Below, piece by piece: positions 1 to 7,895 of a DNA stretch of 64,000 nt; the stretch's first letter is position 1; each line of letters starts with the position of its first letter. The DNA is taken from assembly GCF_017948245.1 (NCBI RefSeq), contig NZ_CP072872.1:1-64000 (forward strand), written 5' to 3'. Below the pieces are notes generated by a model. That model saw nothing but the letters and a program-made list of their open reading frames with translations, was not told where the DNA came from and ran no database searches. The stretch is from Rhizobium sp. NLR16a (lineage in GTDB: Bacteria; Pseudomonadota; Alphaproteobacteria; Rhizobiales; Rhizobiaceae). Position numbers and translations under genes: made by a program.

Positions 1-43
1 GCGGTGCGCACCGTAGGCCGGAGCGTGAGCGGAGGAGGCGAGA

Positions 44-100
44 GGACGCAAAAATTTGTATCGCGAGGAAGCCGAAGGCGGGGAAATTTTTGTGTCGTCC
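44..100. repeat. Imperfect long hairpin in a gene-free left edge
   Basis: Bases 1-341 contain no supportable gene. Within them GGACGCAAAAATTT (44-57) is complementary, with a three-base insertion, to AAATTTTTGTGTCGTCC (84-100), giving a stem around a 26-base loop. A perfect 10-base palindrome GGTGCGCACC sits at 3-12. The hairpin lies downstream of the minus-strand gene that ends at 342, but about 240 bases away, so a terminator role is uncertain. Confidence 0.45.
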
Positions 101-341
101 GCTTTGCGCTAACCGCGTCGACGTGCGAACGAGCGTCAAAAGCAACCGCCTTGGAGGGGTGAGACCTGACCGATTCTGGCAACGCGCCTCCTGTTCGTCA
201 TCAGCCTAAAGCCGCAAAGGCTGCGCCAATATTATTCAGAAATCCGGCCAGATCAACGAAAAATCCGGCTTTTCGCCCGAATCGTGAAGCAATATGGCTC
301 GCAACCCGTCCGATGCCATCGCGCTATGCCGGCTATTTCCG

Positions 342-854
342 TCACGGAATTCTGGAAGATTTCGACCGGCGGTAGTCGTACGGACTTTCGATCTCTGCAG
401 CCCACATGCCAAAACCGTGATCGCGGGCGCTGTTTTCGGCCTGGCCGTACTCGACCTCGCTGATTGAGTGGGCAGCCGGCAGATACCGTAGCATTGCTTC
501 CGCCAGTCCGACCTTCACCATCGCAAGGCCGATATCGGTGTCCCCGATGAAGCACTGCCCCACGAGGCGGCGATACTGATCCTGGTCGATGATGTCGCAG
601 CGGACATGCTGACCGTCGATCATTTTTCCAAGATAGCTGCGGGCCGCGGCGCCACAGCGCCAGACCTTGCCATCCTTCAAGCCGGTCTGATCGCGCTCGC
701 AAGCATCGATGGCCGCGATCCTGATCCGCTGCTGTCTGATGCTGATGGTATCGCCATCAATCACACGGGCTCGGCCGGACATATCGGCGGCCTCGACAGT
801 GCTGTGGCTGATCAAAAGAGTTACTAAAAACGTCGATAGGGCATTGCGTCTCAA
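342..854 (-). CDS. Exported thermonuclease-like (SNase-fold) protein
   Basis: A 170-residue protein with an N-terminal hydrophobic segment resembling a signal peptide (cleavage likely after VEA). The mature part carries the SNase-like signature VIDGDTI near residue 32, an RIAAIDA segment and a C-terminal GFGMWAAE element, as in the thermonuclease family that cleaves DNA and RNA. Not all catalytic arginines and acids of the classical nuclease can be placed by eye, so activity is not assured. The frame opens with TTG whose last bases overlap the TGA of the upstream repC-like gene, so the two are probably co-transcribed. Three more members of this family lie at 40736-42368. It probably acts in the periplasm or is secreted. 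Confidence 0.75.
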   Translation of the reverse strand: MRRNALSTFLVTLLISHSTVEAADMSGRARVIDGDTISIRQQRIRIAAIDACERDQTGLKDGKVWRCGAAARSYLGKMIDGQHVRCDIIDQDQYRRLVGQCFIGDTDIGLAMVKVGLAEAMLRYLPAAHSISEVEYGQAENSARDHGFGMWAAEIESPYDYRRSKSSRIP

Positions 855-2128
855 TGTGTAACCTCCATGGAATTTCGGGCGGCAAGCCCATAGATGGAGC
901 GGGCGAGATGCAATTCGCCCGCTCTTGCGCGGTCCGTCATGGCCCGTAAATAGCCTCCCGGCGAGCTGACCTCCTGCCGCTCGTATTTCTCGAGCGTCAC
1001 CGCAACTGCGACGGCCGCTTGCTGTTCGCCCATCTCCTCGACAGCGCGGCGGTGGGCATCATCGGAGATCCCGGCAAACCGGCATATCAGGGGCACGGTG
1101 CGCGCAAGGTCGGCCCAACTGGTGGGGGCAAAGCCGTAGGTCTTCAGCGCTGGCACCGCCCGCAGCACGTCTTGCAGCGCCACCAATACCCGCGGCAGCT
1201 GCTGCGGCTGGTTGCTTTCGCTCCGGCGTCGCCCCAGGCTTTCTTCAAAAGCCCTCTTGCTGGCGGAGCCAGCCTTAAGCAAGCTGAGTTGTTCGGCGGT
1301 AGCCGAACGCCTTTCATCATTACTCTCTGCAATTGGATCAGGGGTTGTAATCTGTTTGTGCATGTCGTTTTCGACATACGGGCATGTCATATTCTGCGAA
1401 TGAACCGCTTCTTTCGATCGGCACGGAAGCTGCATCAAGCGCTCCACCAACCACTCCAGAAGGGCTGTTGCTCGGCGCAACATCCGGCTTGAGGCCTTGC
1501 CGGCAATCCCGACAAGATCGCTGACGCGATCAATGCGGGCGGCAAGACGGGCCAAAGCGCGTTCGGAATGCCCTGCGGCGACCGCGAGGGCCTGGCGCGC
1601 TTTGCGCAGCGCGCCCCGATAGCGCCGCAAAGCCGTATCTGCGGCCTTCTTCTCAGCGCGCGCCTGCCTGACCGATTCATCGAGTTCGGCATATCGGACG
1701 ATCAGAATTCGCAGGTCAATCCCGCATCCGTCCGTGATCTCGCCTTCGCCGTTGCGTATGGGATAGCGCTTGTAGTTCCCGCTGTCCTGCATGGTGATAA
1801 GGCCAGCGTCGAACAGGCGCGACAACATGCGGCTGACGCGACCGACCGACCGGCCGATTTCAAACGCCAGTTGTTGGTTGGACTTAAACACGATCGGACG
1901 GCCCGATTTGTCGAATGTATCGGCCTGAGCCGTGTTGATCAGAGCTACCAGCAAATGGCTTTCGGTTCCATTGATCAGGCCAATGCACGGAAGGCTTTGA
2001 ACAAGTACGGCCAATTGGGCGCGCGTGATCGTCCCGACTCGTGCCGACTCTGCCAGCCGGCAGAAGTGGGCACGCCGCGGCGTTATCCGGCGGCCGCTTA
2101 GCCGCTGATTCGTTTGGGTATTCCCCAT
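851..2128 (-). CDS. repC: Orphan RepC-like plasmid replication initiator
   Basis: A 425-residue protein with the RepC layout: an N-terminal winged-helix region (residues about 30-140, with FKSNQQLAFEIGRSVGRVSRMLSRLFDAGLI and then KRYPIRNGEGE, the counterpart of the KRYARRD segment in the repABC RepC at 62022), a long charged and partly coiled middle, and a C-terminal domain ending in PGGYLRAMTDRARAGEL, which aligns with GGYLRDLTRRTEAGEF in that RepC. RepC starts replication from an origin usually lying inside its own gene. No repA or repB is adjacent, so this is a stand-alone repC. The ATG is preceded by ACAAGGA. A second replicon, or a remnant of plasmid fusion, is the likely explanation. 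Confidence 0.8.
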   Translation of the reverse strand: MGNTQTNQRLSGRRITPRRAHFCRLAESARVGTITRAQLAVLVQSLPCIGLINGTESHLLVALINTAQADTFDKSGRPIVFKSNQQLAFEIGRSVGRVSRMLSRLFDAGLITMQDSGNYKRYPIRNGEGEITDGCGIDLRILIVRYAELDESVRQARAEKKAADTALRRYRGALRKARQALAVAAGHSERALARLAARIDRVSDLVGIAGKASSRMLRRATALLEWLVERLMQLPCRSKEAVHSQNMTCPYVENDMHKQITTPDPIAESNDERRSATAEQLSLLKAGSASKRAFEESLGRRRSESNQPQQLPRVLVALQDVLRAVPALKTYGFAPTSWADLARTVPLICRFAGISDDAHRRAVEEMGEQQAAVAVAVTLEKYERQEVSSPGGYLRAMTDRARAGELHLARSIYGLAARNSMEVTH

Positions 2129-2190
2129 TCCTTGTCTCCGTCTTGAGACCAGGGAAAGCTTCGCCGTTCACCGAAAAGGTGCTTTCATTA

Positions 2191-2285
2191 TTGACAGGGA
2201 AGGGAGGGTCTGCGAGAAGTGACTTGGCTAATTTATCGACTCACAGACCGCTTCCGGATTTCTTCGGGAGCGGTTCTTCTTTTCT
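2191..2285 (+). ncRNA. Possible antisense RNA upstream of orphan repC
   Basis: A strong plus-strand terminator, opposite to repC, is visible: ACCGCTTCCG (2247-2256) pairs with CGGGAGCGGT (2265-2274) and is followed by a T-rich run (TTCTTCTTTTC). Upstream on the same strand is TTGACA at 2191-2196, but no good -10 box follows at the usual spacing. In repABC plasmids a short counter-transcript ends in a comparable hairpin in the repC leader; this position, about 120 bases before the repC start, fits that model. The terminator is clear; the promoter and RNA are inferred. Confidence 0.4.
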
Positions 2286-2559
2286 GGTCGGTGTGTCTTC
2301 TCCGTAAATATGGTCAGAATGTCAGATGCGGAATCACGCTGATTCCGCTGATTGGTAAACATAGCGCCATAAAGCATAATGGCGCAACAACGTGCTACAC
2401 GCATAACCGGTTAAGGTGCGCGTCTGCAGCAGCAATGTATTGGTTTTTCGGGGTTTCGCGCTTAGTGCCGACACCGAATAGGCTGCCTCTGGCATATCAT
2501 GTTGAAGCAAAACGATGCAGGATGCGACCGACTGGAGGAATCGGGGATCTTCAGTGATT
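2286..2559. other. Gene-free stretch with an inverted repeat
   Basis: No supportable gene lies between the repC leader and vapC. One 7-base inverted repeat is present (GCGCCAT and ATGGCGC around an 8-base loop, roughly 2364-2387). Nothing else convincing is seen. Confidence 0.4.
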
Positions 2560-2994
2560 CTACCAGCCTAGATCGGTCTGGCCGAAATCATCGCCCTTGT
2601 AAGCAATCCGCATGCGGTAAGCCTTGGCGCAGGCATAGGTGAAGCAATCACCCATATTCAGCTTTGCCGGATGATTCACAATTTTTCCAAACTGCTGAGC
2701 GGCATCGAGAGCTTTGCTACCTACATCGCCGGAAATCATTGCCTCTCGCGCTTCCAGATCGGCAACAAATTGATCGACCAGGCGGCGGGCGATCTCCATC
2801 ATTTCGGCGGTGGCGGGCTTGTCCTTGCCGGCTGCCTCGGCCAACCTGCGCGTCAGCGACAGGGTGGCCTCCATACGGACCACTGCTGACATGTAATAAG
2901 GACCGCCGTCCCGCTCTAACCGGCCCATGAGTTCGGCGGCGTCTTGCTCCTGGGCGAGGATGGCGACGACGACTGAGGCATCAACGAACAGCAT
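2560..2994 (-). CDS. vapC: VapC-type PIN-domain toxin
   Basis: A 144-residue PIN-domain ribonuclease. The acidic residues expected at the active site are visible: the N-terminal FVDAS (Asp5), RMEAT (Glu near 43) and NMGDCFTYA (Asp near 115), with a further KGDDF near the C terminus. VapC toxins cut tRNA or rRNA and stop growth when the antitoxin is lost, which stabilises plasmids. Its ATG follows directly after the TGA of the upstream antitoxin gene, the standard antitoxin-first arrangement. Length is normal for the family. Confidence 0.92.
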   Translation of the reverse strand: MLFVDASVVVAILAQEQDAAELMGRLERDGGPYYMSAVVRMEATLSLTRRLAEAAGKDKPATAEMMEIARRLVDQFVADLEAREAMISGDVGSKALDAAQQFGKIVNHPAKLNMGDCFTYACAKAYRMRIAYKGDDFGQTDLGW

Positions 2995-3234
2995 TCAGTC
3001 TTCGCCCCACATTTCATCTGTTTCGCGTTTATGGTCGCCGGGAGCGAACGGGCCAGCTTCGCGGGCCATGGCGAGGGACTTGGCAAGCCGCTCGCGCATT
3101 GGCAAACTACCTCTGTGGTTGGCGATCTCATGCTTGAGCGCGGCTTTGACTGCTTCAACCTTGCTGGATTTCGTGAGACCGATAAGCTCCTCGGTGAGCC
3201 TGTCCACCTCGGGATCCTTGATGTAGAGCGGCAT
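2995..3234 (-). CDS. vapB: VapB-type antitoxin
   Basis: A 79-residue protein beginning MPLYIKDPEVDRLTEELIGLTKSSK, the pattern of the VapB/PSK-type antitoxin family: a short strand with DPEVD, then a helix-turn-helix-like or ribbon segment that binds DNA, followed by a toxin-wrapping tail rich in charged residues. It should neutralise the adjacent VapC and repress the operon from the repeated operator just upstream. The stop codon abuts the vapC start, so the two genes are translationally linked. Confidence 0.9.
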   Translation of the reverse strand: MPLYIKDPEVDRLTEELIGLTKSSKVEAVKAALKHEIANHRGSLPMRERLAKSLAMAREAGPFAPGDHKRETDEMWGED

Positions 3235-3239
3235 GGTGG

Positions 3240-3284
3240 CATATCCTTTCTAGGATATTATCATATCCTCTTTTTCATATCCTC
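3240..3284 (-). promoter_or_regulatory. Putative VapBC operator (four CATATCCT repeats)
   Basis: Four copies of one motif lie immediately upstream of vapB: CATATCCT at 3240-3247, the inverted copy AGGATAT at 3252-3258, and two direct CATATCCTC copies at 3262-3270 and 3276-3284. The first two form an inverted repeat. Repeated short sites next to the antitoxin start are typical of autoregulated vapBC operons; repression by VapB-VapC is inferred from that. Confidence 0.65.
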
Positions 3285-3335
3285 ATCAACACAAATACGA
3301 AATCGCGCCGTCCGAATCCGGGCGGGAAGGGGAGT

Positions 3336-3401
3336 TTGAGGGGAGGGGGATTTGGGCCTCCCCTCAACATGATTGCGGGCAGGTCGATCCTGCCCGCAAT
3401 C
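3336..3401. terminator. Double hairpin downstream of the ParB-like gene
   Basis: Two successive hairpins. TTGAGGGGAGG (3336-3346) pairs with CCTCCCCTCAA (3357-3367). Then GATTGCGGGCAGG (3371-3383) pairs perfectly over 13 bases with CCTGCCCGCAATC (3389-3401) around a TCGAT loop. They sit between the ends of the minus-strand parB-like gene and the vapBC promoter. A closely similar pair occurs at 10109-10176 after another minus-strand operon. Confidence 0.6.
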
Positions 3402-3466
3402 ATCGGTGCGCTCCAAACAGCGGGAGGGCCGATCACGTGGGTAACGTGACCGGCCCGCGACTGACG

Positions 3467-5389
3467 TTACTCAGCCGCTTGGGGGAACTGCTCGTCTTCG
3501 GCGGAGCTTTTGCCATCGTCGGTCTGTTCGGGGGAGAATATCCGAACAGGGGCCGGTAGCCAGCCGCTTCCGGTAACAAGACGGTCCGCGATCGTCACCG
3601 CCTCGGACTTTTTGGTCGCGGCTCTCACCGACAATTCCGCTTCACCGCCTTTCGCCTCGGCCACCGCAAGTTCAATGGTCGTCCGGTTGACGTGCTTGAA
3701 ATAGCTGTCGCCGGTCGTCTCGAACCAATCCGGCATATGCACCTTGAGCGCGTGGCCCAGCTGGTTCGCCTGCTCGATACCCTTTTTCCGGTCCGTGAAC
3801 TTCTTCTCCACCGCATTGACTGCGTGCGCCGCGCCGAATGCCAGCAGCGCAAGCACGCTGTCCTGCGGCTGATCCAAGAGCCAATCGAACAGATCGGCAG
3901 GATTGCCGGGCAGGTGATGGCCGTAGTTGTCCGCAAGGTCATTGAAGGCGGCCAGCCCTTTGCAGCTTTCGGCGTCCTTGATCGACGGCTCCAAACGCTC
4001 GTGTGTCAGCGACAATTGAAGGGCGCTCTGCTCCGTATTATACGGGTAGGCCACGCGCAACAGCATCGCATGAACGACGGCAACAAGGGCGACCTCCGAA
4101 TTGTTCGCCAGTTCGATGCGCAACGCGGCAGTCTTATGAGCCGTCAGGTCCTCGATCAGAGCAGCCGAATGGCTGATAGACGGGACCTTAGGCGCTTGCG
4201 TATCCTTACCGCTCGGCTGGCCCTCGCCATCATCATCCTCGTCCTCCGTCTCGGCGCTTTCGTTCGGCTTTACGAAACCGCGCTCGATGGCAAGCCGACC
4301 GTAATAGTCAAGGAAAACGAGGGTTCCCGCCTGTTCCAACGCCTCAGGGCTGTACCCTTCCGTCCGGGCGTTGAGCGCGTCTATCCGTTTTTCGGTCTCC
4401 GCCAGCTTTGTCTCTGCCTCGTCGTCGGCCACGCCGTTTTCGATCAACTCGGCAAGCTCGTCATATTCAGTCAGCGCGGCATCAAGCGCGGCCTGATCTT
4501 CCTCGGAAAGAGCAACCGGCTCCGGATAGTGGCGCTTCATGGCATGATAGCCAGCGGGGGCTGTTGCGGAGCACTCCACCCATTTCCAGCCTTCGGCGCG
4601 AACGCTGGCGGCGGTCGCCTCGAGCTTTTCCGCCACGAGCTTTTCGACCAAGGCGGCATCCGTCGCATATCCGGCGTTGCGGTCATCGAACAGGTCACGT
4701 TTGACTGCTCCCCCGGCTTCCTCGTAAGCCGCCAGTCCGCCGATGAATTGCACGCGCTTATCCGTCGCGGCAATCATTTCCTCGGTGAGTGCTCGCCGGA
4801 TCGATTGCGCATCGCGGTTCCAAGAGGGAAGCGCGTTCCAAACCGCCACCTGCCTTTCGTGATCATCGCTGACTGTAAAGGCCGATAGCTGCGCAAAGCT
4901 CATGTCCTCACCACGGTAAAGCTGCAACAGCACCGGAGCCACGCGGGCGAGCGCCAGCCGCTTGCGAACGACCATTTCGGTCGTGCCGAAACGGGCCGCG
5001 ATGTCAGCAACGTCCTTGCCTTGCTTGGCAAGCACGTCGAATGCCTCGTACTGGTCGAGCGGGTGCATGTCCTCGCGCAAGATGTTCTCGGCAAGGCTGA
5101 TTTCCGTGGCGATCTCGCCTTCGCGCTCCTTGCAATCGACGGGGAAATCCTTGGCAATCTCCCTCGCCTCGGCCAGCAGATTAAGGGCGGCAAGGCGTCG
5201 GCCGCCCGCCGTCACGAAATAGCGGCCCTTCTTGTCGCCCTTGCGAACAACGAGGTTCTGCAACAGCCGGTAGCCGTCTTCTCTAATGTTGGCGGCCAGC
5301 GCCTCGACGCCCTCGGCGCTGTAGGTCTTGCGGACGTTCTTCGGATCGGCGTCCAGCTTGTTCAATGCGATGATGATGATCTCGGTCAT
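3467..5389 (-). CDS. Large ParB/Srx-family plasmid protein
   Basis: A 640-residue protein starting MTEIIIIALNKLDADPKNVRKTY. The ParB N-terminal domain is clear: TAGGRRLAALNLL near residue 62 and AENILREDMHPLDQYEAF near residue 100 correspond to ParB boxes, followed by a helix-turn-helix (DVADIAARFGTTEMVVRKRLALARV). The long remaining part, with an acidic segment around residue 395, is not recognised. Known ParB proteins bind parS and hydrolyse CTP for plasmid partition, but proteins of this size occur on alphaproteobacterial plasmids without a neighbouring parA, and none is adjacent here. The start at 5389 was chosen because GGGAAA-rich SD sequence precedes it; an upstream in-frame extension consists of the dispersed repeat and is not coding. 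Function beyond DNA binding is unknown. Confidence 0.82.
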   Translation of the reverse strand: MTEIIIIALNKLDADPKNVRKTYSAEGVEALAANIREDGYRLLQNLVVRKGDKKGRYFVTAGGRRLAALNLLAEAREIAKDFPVDCKEREGEIATEISLAENILREDMHPLDQYEAFDVLAKQGKDVADIAARFGTTEMVVRKRLALARVAPVLLQLYRGEDMSFAQLSAFTVSDDHERQVAVWNALPSWNRDAQSIRRALTEEMIAATDKRVQFIGGLAAYEEAGGAVKRDLFDDRNAGYATDAALVEKLVAEKLEATAASVRAEGWKWVECSATAPAGYHAMKRHYPEPVALSEEDQAALDAALTEYDELAELIENGVADDEAETKLAETEKRIDALNARTEGYSPEALEQAGTLVFLDYYGRLAIERGFVKPNESAETEDEDDDGEGQPSGKDTQAPKVPSISHSAALIEDLTAHKTAALRIELANNSEVALVAVVHAMLLRVAYPYNTEQSALQLSLTHERLEPSIKDAESCKGLAAFNDLADNYGHHLPGNPADLFDWLLDQPQDSVLALLAFGAAHAVNAVEKKFTDRKKGIEQANQLGHALKVHMPDWFETTGDSYFKHVNRTTIELAVAEAKGGEAELSVRAATKKSEAVTIADRLVTGSGWLPAPVRIFSPEQTDDGKSSAEDEQFPQAAE

Positions 5390-5404
5390 AATATTTCCCT
5401 TTTC

Positions 5405-5660
5405 CCTTTTTCCCGCGAAGCGGTCTCGTGCCCGAAGGGGCAGGAGCCCCGCTCCTGCTCCCCGAGCTCGTGCGGAACAGCGAGGGAGAGGGGGCAAGGG
5501 GACAAATCGGAGGGGGATCACCCGCCCGAAGGGGCGACGCAAAATCCGCGGATGCGGATCCGTGTCGATCCTGCACAAAGCGAGCCGAGCGAGCGGAGGA
5601 AGGACGGGGAGGCCGATTTTCCCCTTGCAGGGGAGAGGGAGCAGAGCACCCTTTCCCCGC
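5405..5660 (+). repeat. Dispersed intergenic repeat, copy A
   Basis: About 250 bases directly upstream of the parB-like gene, nearly the same as copy B at 12731-13000. Shared landmarks in order are CGCGAAGCGGTCT, a palindrome CAGGAGC/GCTCCTG region, a purine-rich stretch, GGGGCGACGCAAAATCCGC, GGATCCG-GTCGATCCTGCAC, and GGAGGAAGGACGGGGAG. Both copies begin about 20 bases before the start codon of the downstream minus-strand gene. The block is open in several frames but shows no conserved protein. It may carry the promoter and leader of these operons. Confidence 0.7.
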
Positions 5661-5933
5661 TAAAGGAAACAATGAGCATACCAGGCGAAGGCGGCGCAGC
5701 GGCCGAAGTCAGTTCGCGCACCGTTTGACCGGTTAAAAGGGCAGCCGCAGGAGGTTTAGCATAGCGCCGACCGCAGGGCGGAAACCGGGAACGACTGCCC
5801 CCGGCAAGCGGTTCCGTGTAGTATCGACCGAAGAGAGCCCGTTCGCCATCGCCGCCCCGAGTATGGAGCGCTCCGCGTCGCCGGCGAACTCCGCTGACAA
5901 TCATGGCCTATCGTAGGAACCTGGAGGTATCGT
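5661..5933. other. Gene-free stretch
   Basis: Between repeat A and the gene at 5934 no supportable coding region or clear hairpin was found. It presumably holds the promoter for the plus-strand gene at 5934. Confidence 0.4.
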
Positions 5934-6167
5934 ATGAGCATAGTCGATCAATATGAAGCGCCGCCAATGACAGAGCCTCAACGCCGCGATGCCATGGCCG
6001 ACATGACGGCGATCGTGCGTGGCGAAGAACTCGACGTACCGTGGCGGCGCATCCGCGTCCTGCTCGATCATAAGCTTGCGATGGTTCAGCATCCTGTGTT
6101 TACGCAAGGAAGCTTGACGTCTCTGGGGCTGACGGACAAGGGCTTGCGCTTCATGGGCGAGATCTGA
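5934..6167 (+). CDS. Small hypothetical protein
   Basis: A 77-residue protein of unknown function (starts MSIVDQYEAPPMTEPQRRD). The ATG at 5934 has a very good ribosome binding site (GGAGG, 7 bases upstream), which is the main support for it being real. It is hydrophilic, without signal peptide or membrane segment. It lies just upstream of the SOS-type polymerase gene, but a LexA-like box separates them, so it is probably a separate unit. Confidence 0.6.
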   Translation: MSIVDQYEAPPMTEPQRRDAMADMTAIVRGEELDVPWRRIRVLLDHKLAMVQHPVFTQGSLTSLGLTDKGLRFMGEI

Positions 6168-6225
6168 TCGAAAATTCATATTGCGCATAAGAAAATATTC
6201 CTCTTGACGACGAACACATGCGGGT

Positions 6226-6240
6226 GTTCTGCTTTTGTTC
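6226..6240 (+). promoter_or_regulatory. LexA/SOS box (GTTC-N7-GTTC)
   Basis: GTTCTGCTTTTGTTC matches exactly the alphaproteobacterial LexA site GTTC-N7-GTTC. It lies 19 bases before the polymerase start codon and overlaps the place where a -10 box would be for the TTGACG at 6204-6209. LexA binding here would block transcription until DNA damage. The family consensus is established knowledge; binding at this site is inferred. Confidence 0.78.
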
Positions 6241-6258
6241 TACTCACCAGGAGCAAAC

Positions 6259-7524
6259 ATGCGCAAACCGGAGACGATCGAACGCCTCTATCTGGATTTC
6301 GATGGCTTCTTCGCGTCGGTCGAACAGCAATGCGACCGACGTTTGAGAGGTCGGCCGGTCGGCGTCGTTCCCTTCGAGGGAACGGACCGGACGGCCGTGA
6401 TCGCATGCAGCCGTGAGGCCAAGGCATATGGCGTCAAGAATGTCATGCCGATCAACGAAGCGAAACGGCTTTGCCCTGAGCTCGTTCTGGTTCCACAAAA
6501 GCCGGACCTCTATCGCCGGGCGCACAATGCGCTTCTGTCGGAAATCGAAACCGTTATTCCGATCGACACGGCCAAGTCGATCGACGAGCTGACGTGCCGC
6601 CTCGATGAGGCCGGCCGGGCGGATCCTCGCGGCCTGGCCGCCGCGATCAAGGCGACGATCGCGGAGAACGTCGGCCCGTGGATCACGTGCTCGATCGGCT
6701 TTGCCGCCAATCGCCAGCTCGCGAAAATCGCTTGCAAGGAAGGCAAGCGGAACGGAGGCCAATACGGGGACGGGCTCGCCATCTGGCGGCCTGAAGACAT
6801 GCCGGCGCCTTTGCTTGTGGTGGCAATGGAAGATATTCCGGGCGTCGGCGGCAATATGGCGAAGCGGCTTTACCGGTCGGCGATCTACACGACCGAACAG
6901 CTCTATAACCTTCAGCCGAAACACATGCGTAAGCTGTGGGGCAACGTCACCGGAGAACGGCTCTGGTACGCGTTGCACGGTTACGACATTCAGGCCCCGG
7001 CATCGAACCGCGGGATGTTCGGACATGGCCGCGTCCTTCCACCGGAGGCGCGGACGCTTGCCGGCGCACGCGAGATCTCGCGCCTGCTTCTGATTAAGGC
7101 GGCGCGGCGGCTGCGCCGGGAAAACTTCTATGCTGGCGGCTTGTGGTTATGGCTGTCGATCCGCGACGGCTCATGGATGGGCAAGCGTCATCTACAGGTT
7201 GTCAACGATGACCAGGCCATCCTTTCGGGACTGGCAGAACTGTGGAACCAGGTTCGCCGCGATCACCCGCGAGGAATAACGATATTCCGGATCGGGGTTA
7301 CTCTTTACGATCTGTCTCCGTCGCACGAGCGGCAGCTCGACTTACTCCTCAATGACGATCGCACGCGTCGGCGCTGGGAAAACGCCAGCAAGGCGACCGA
7401 TAATCTGAATACGCGATACGCCGGCACGGTCGTCAGTCTCGGCCAGTGGCGGCCGCCGGCTGGCGGCCATGTCGGCGGCAAGATCAGCTACACGCGCATT
7501 CCATCCGCGGAGGATTTCTGGTGA
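6259..7524 (+). CDS. Y-family (DinB-like) translesion DNA polymerase
   Basis: A 421-residue error-prone polymerase. The N terminus has the palm motif LYLDFDGFFASVEQQ with a catalytic aspartate, then AVIACSREAKAYGV, and the second catalytic motif KSIDELTCRLDE (the SIDE motif, around residue 115). A helix-hairpin-helix (VAMEDIPGVGGNMAKRLY) and a little-finger domain follow. It is longer and more divergent than standard DinB and belongs to a plasmid or ICE-borne branch. The ATG at 6259 is chosen over an upstream one because AGGAG precedes it and the extension lies inside the LexA box. It overlaps the next gene by four bases. SOS induction is likely. Confidence 0.88.
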   Translation: MRKPETIERLYLDFDGFFASVEQQCDRRLRGRPVGVVPFEGTDRTAVIACSREAKAYGVKNVMPINEAKRLCPELVLVPQKPDLYRRAHNALLSEIETVIPIDTAKSIDELTCRLDEAGRADPRGLAAAIKATIAENVGPWITCSIGFAANRQLAKIACKEGKRNGGQYGDGLAIWRPEDMPAPLLVVAMEDIPGVGGNMAKRLYRSAIYTTEQLYNLQPKHMRKLWGNVTGERLWYALHGYDIQAPASNRGMFGHGRVLPPEARTLAGAREISRLLLIKAARRLRRENFYAGGLWLWLSIRDGSWMGKRHLQVVNDDQAILSGLAELWNQVRRDHPRGITIFRIGVTLYDLSPSHERQLDLLLNDDRTRRRWENASKATDNLNTRYAGTVVSLGQWRPPAGGHVGGKISYTRIPSAEDFW

Positions 7525-7775
7525 AAAGCTGGAAGCAGAATATCCGTGTCGGCGATCTGGCCGACAATCAAAGGCTGGAAGCGCGCTGCAAGAAATGTGG
7601 CCACGTCCATTATCTGACGCGGGCGATCGTCTGCTCGTCGCCAGAGCGAGAATTTCTCTACATCGACGAGCTGGAGCGCGAAACCGTGTGCAGGGCGCGC
7701 GGATGTCGCGGCGGAGTGCTCCTGTCGATGGTCCGCCTCGATGAGCTGACCGGGTTTGTCGGTGGACTTGCCTGA
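7521..7775 (+). CDS. Small zinc-ribbon-like protein coupled to the polymerase
   Basis: An 84-residue protein starting at a GTG that overlaps the polymerase stop (GTGA), implying translational coupling. It carries a CKKCGHVHYL pair and a later C-RARGC pair, a pattern expected of a zinc ribbon. It is basic and has no membrane segment. It may bind DNA or assist the polymerase, but this is only suggested by the overlap. The family is not recognised. Confidence 0.65.
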   Translation: MKSWKQNIRVGDLADNQRLEARCKKCGHVHYLTRAIVCSSPEREFLYIDELERETVCRARGCRGGVLLSMVRLDELTGFVGGLA

Positions 7776-7895
7776 TCGATCTTGCCCTCACGCCTGCTGT
7801 GAAGCATTCTCGCCATCGTGGCACCGAGGAGGAGGAGCGGGCGGAGATGGCTTTTCGACAGGATACGTTATCCGACTGGGGCGCATCGGAACGTT

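Noticed and set aside
3692..4888. Plus-strand open frame of 398 codons opposite the parB-like gene
   Set aside because: Shadow of the conserved ParB-like reading frame; no start signal.
5390..5578. N-terminal extension of the parB-like gene
   Set aside because: It lies inside repeat A; the frame there is open by chance in GC-rich sequence.
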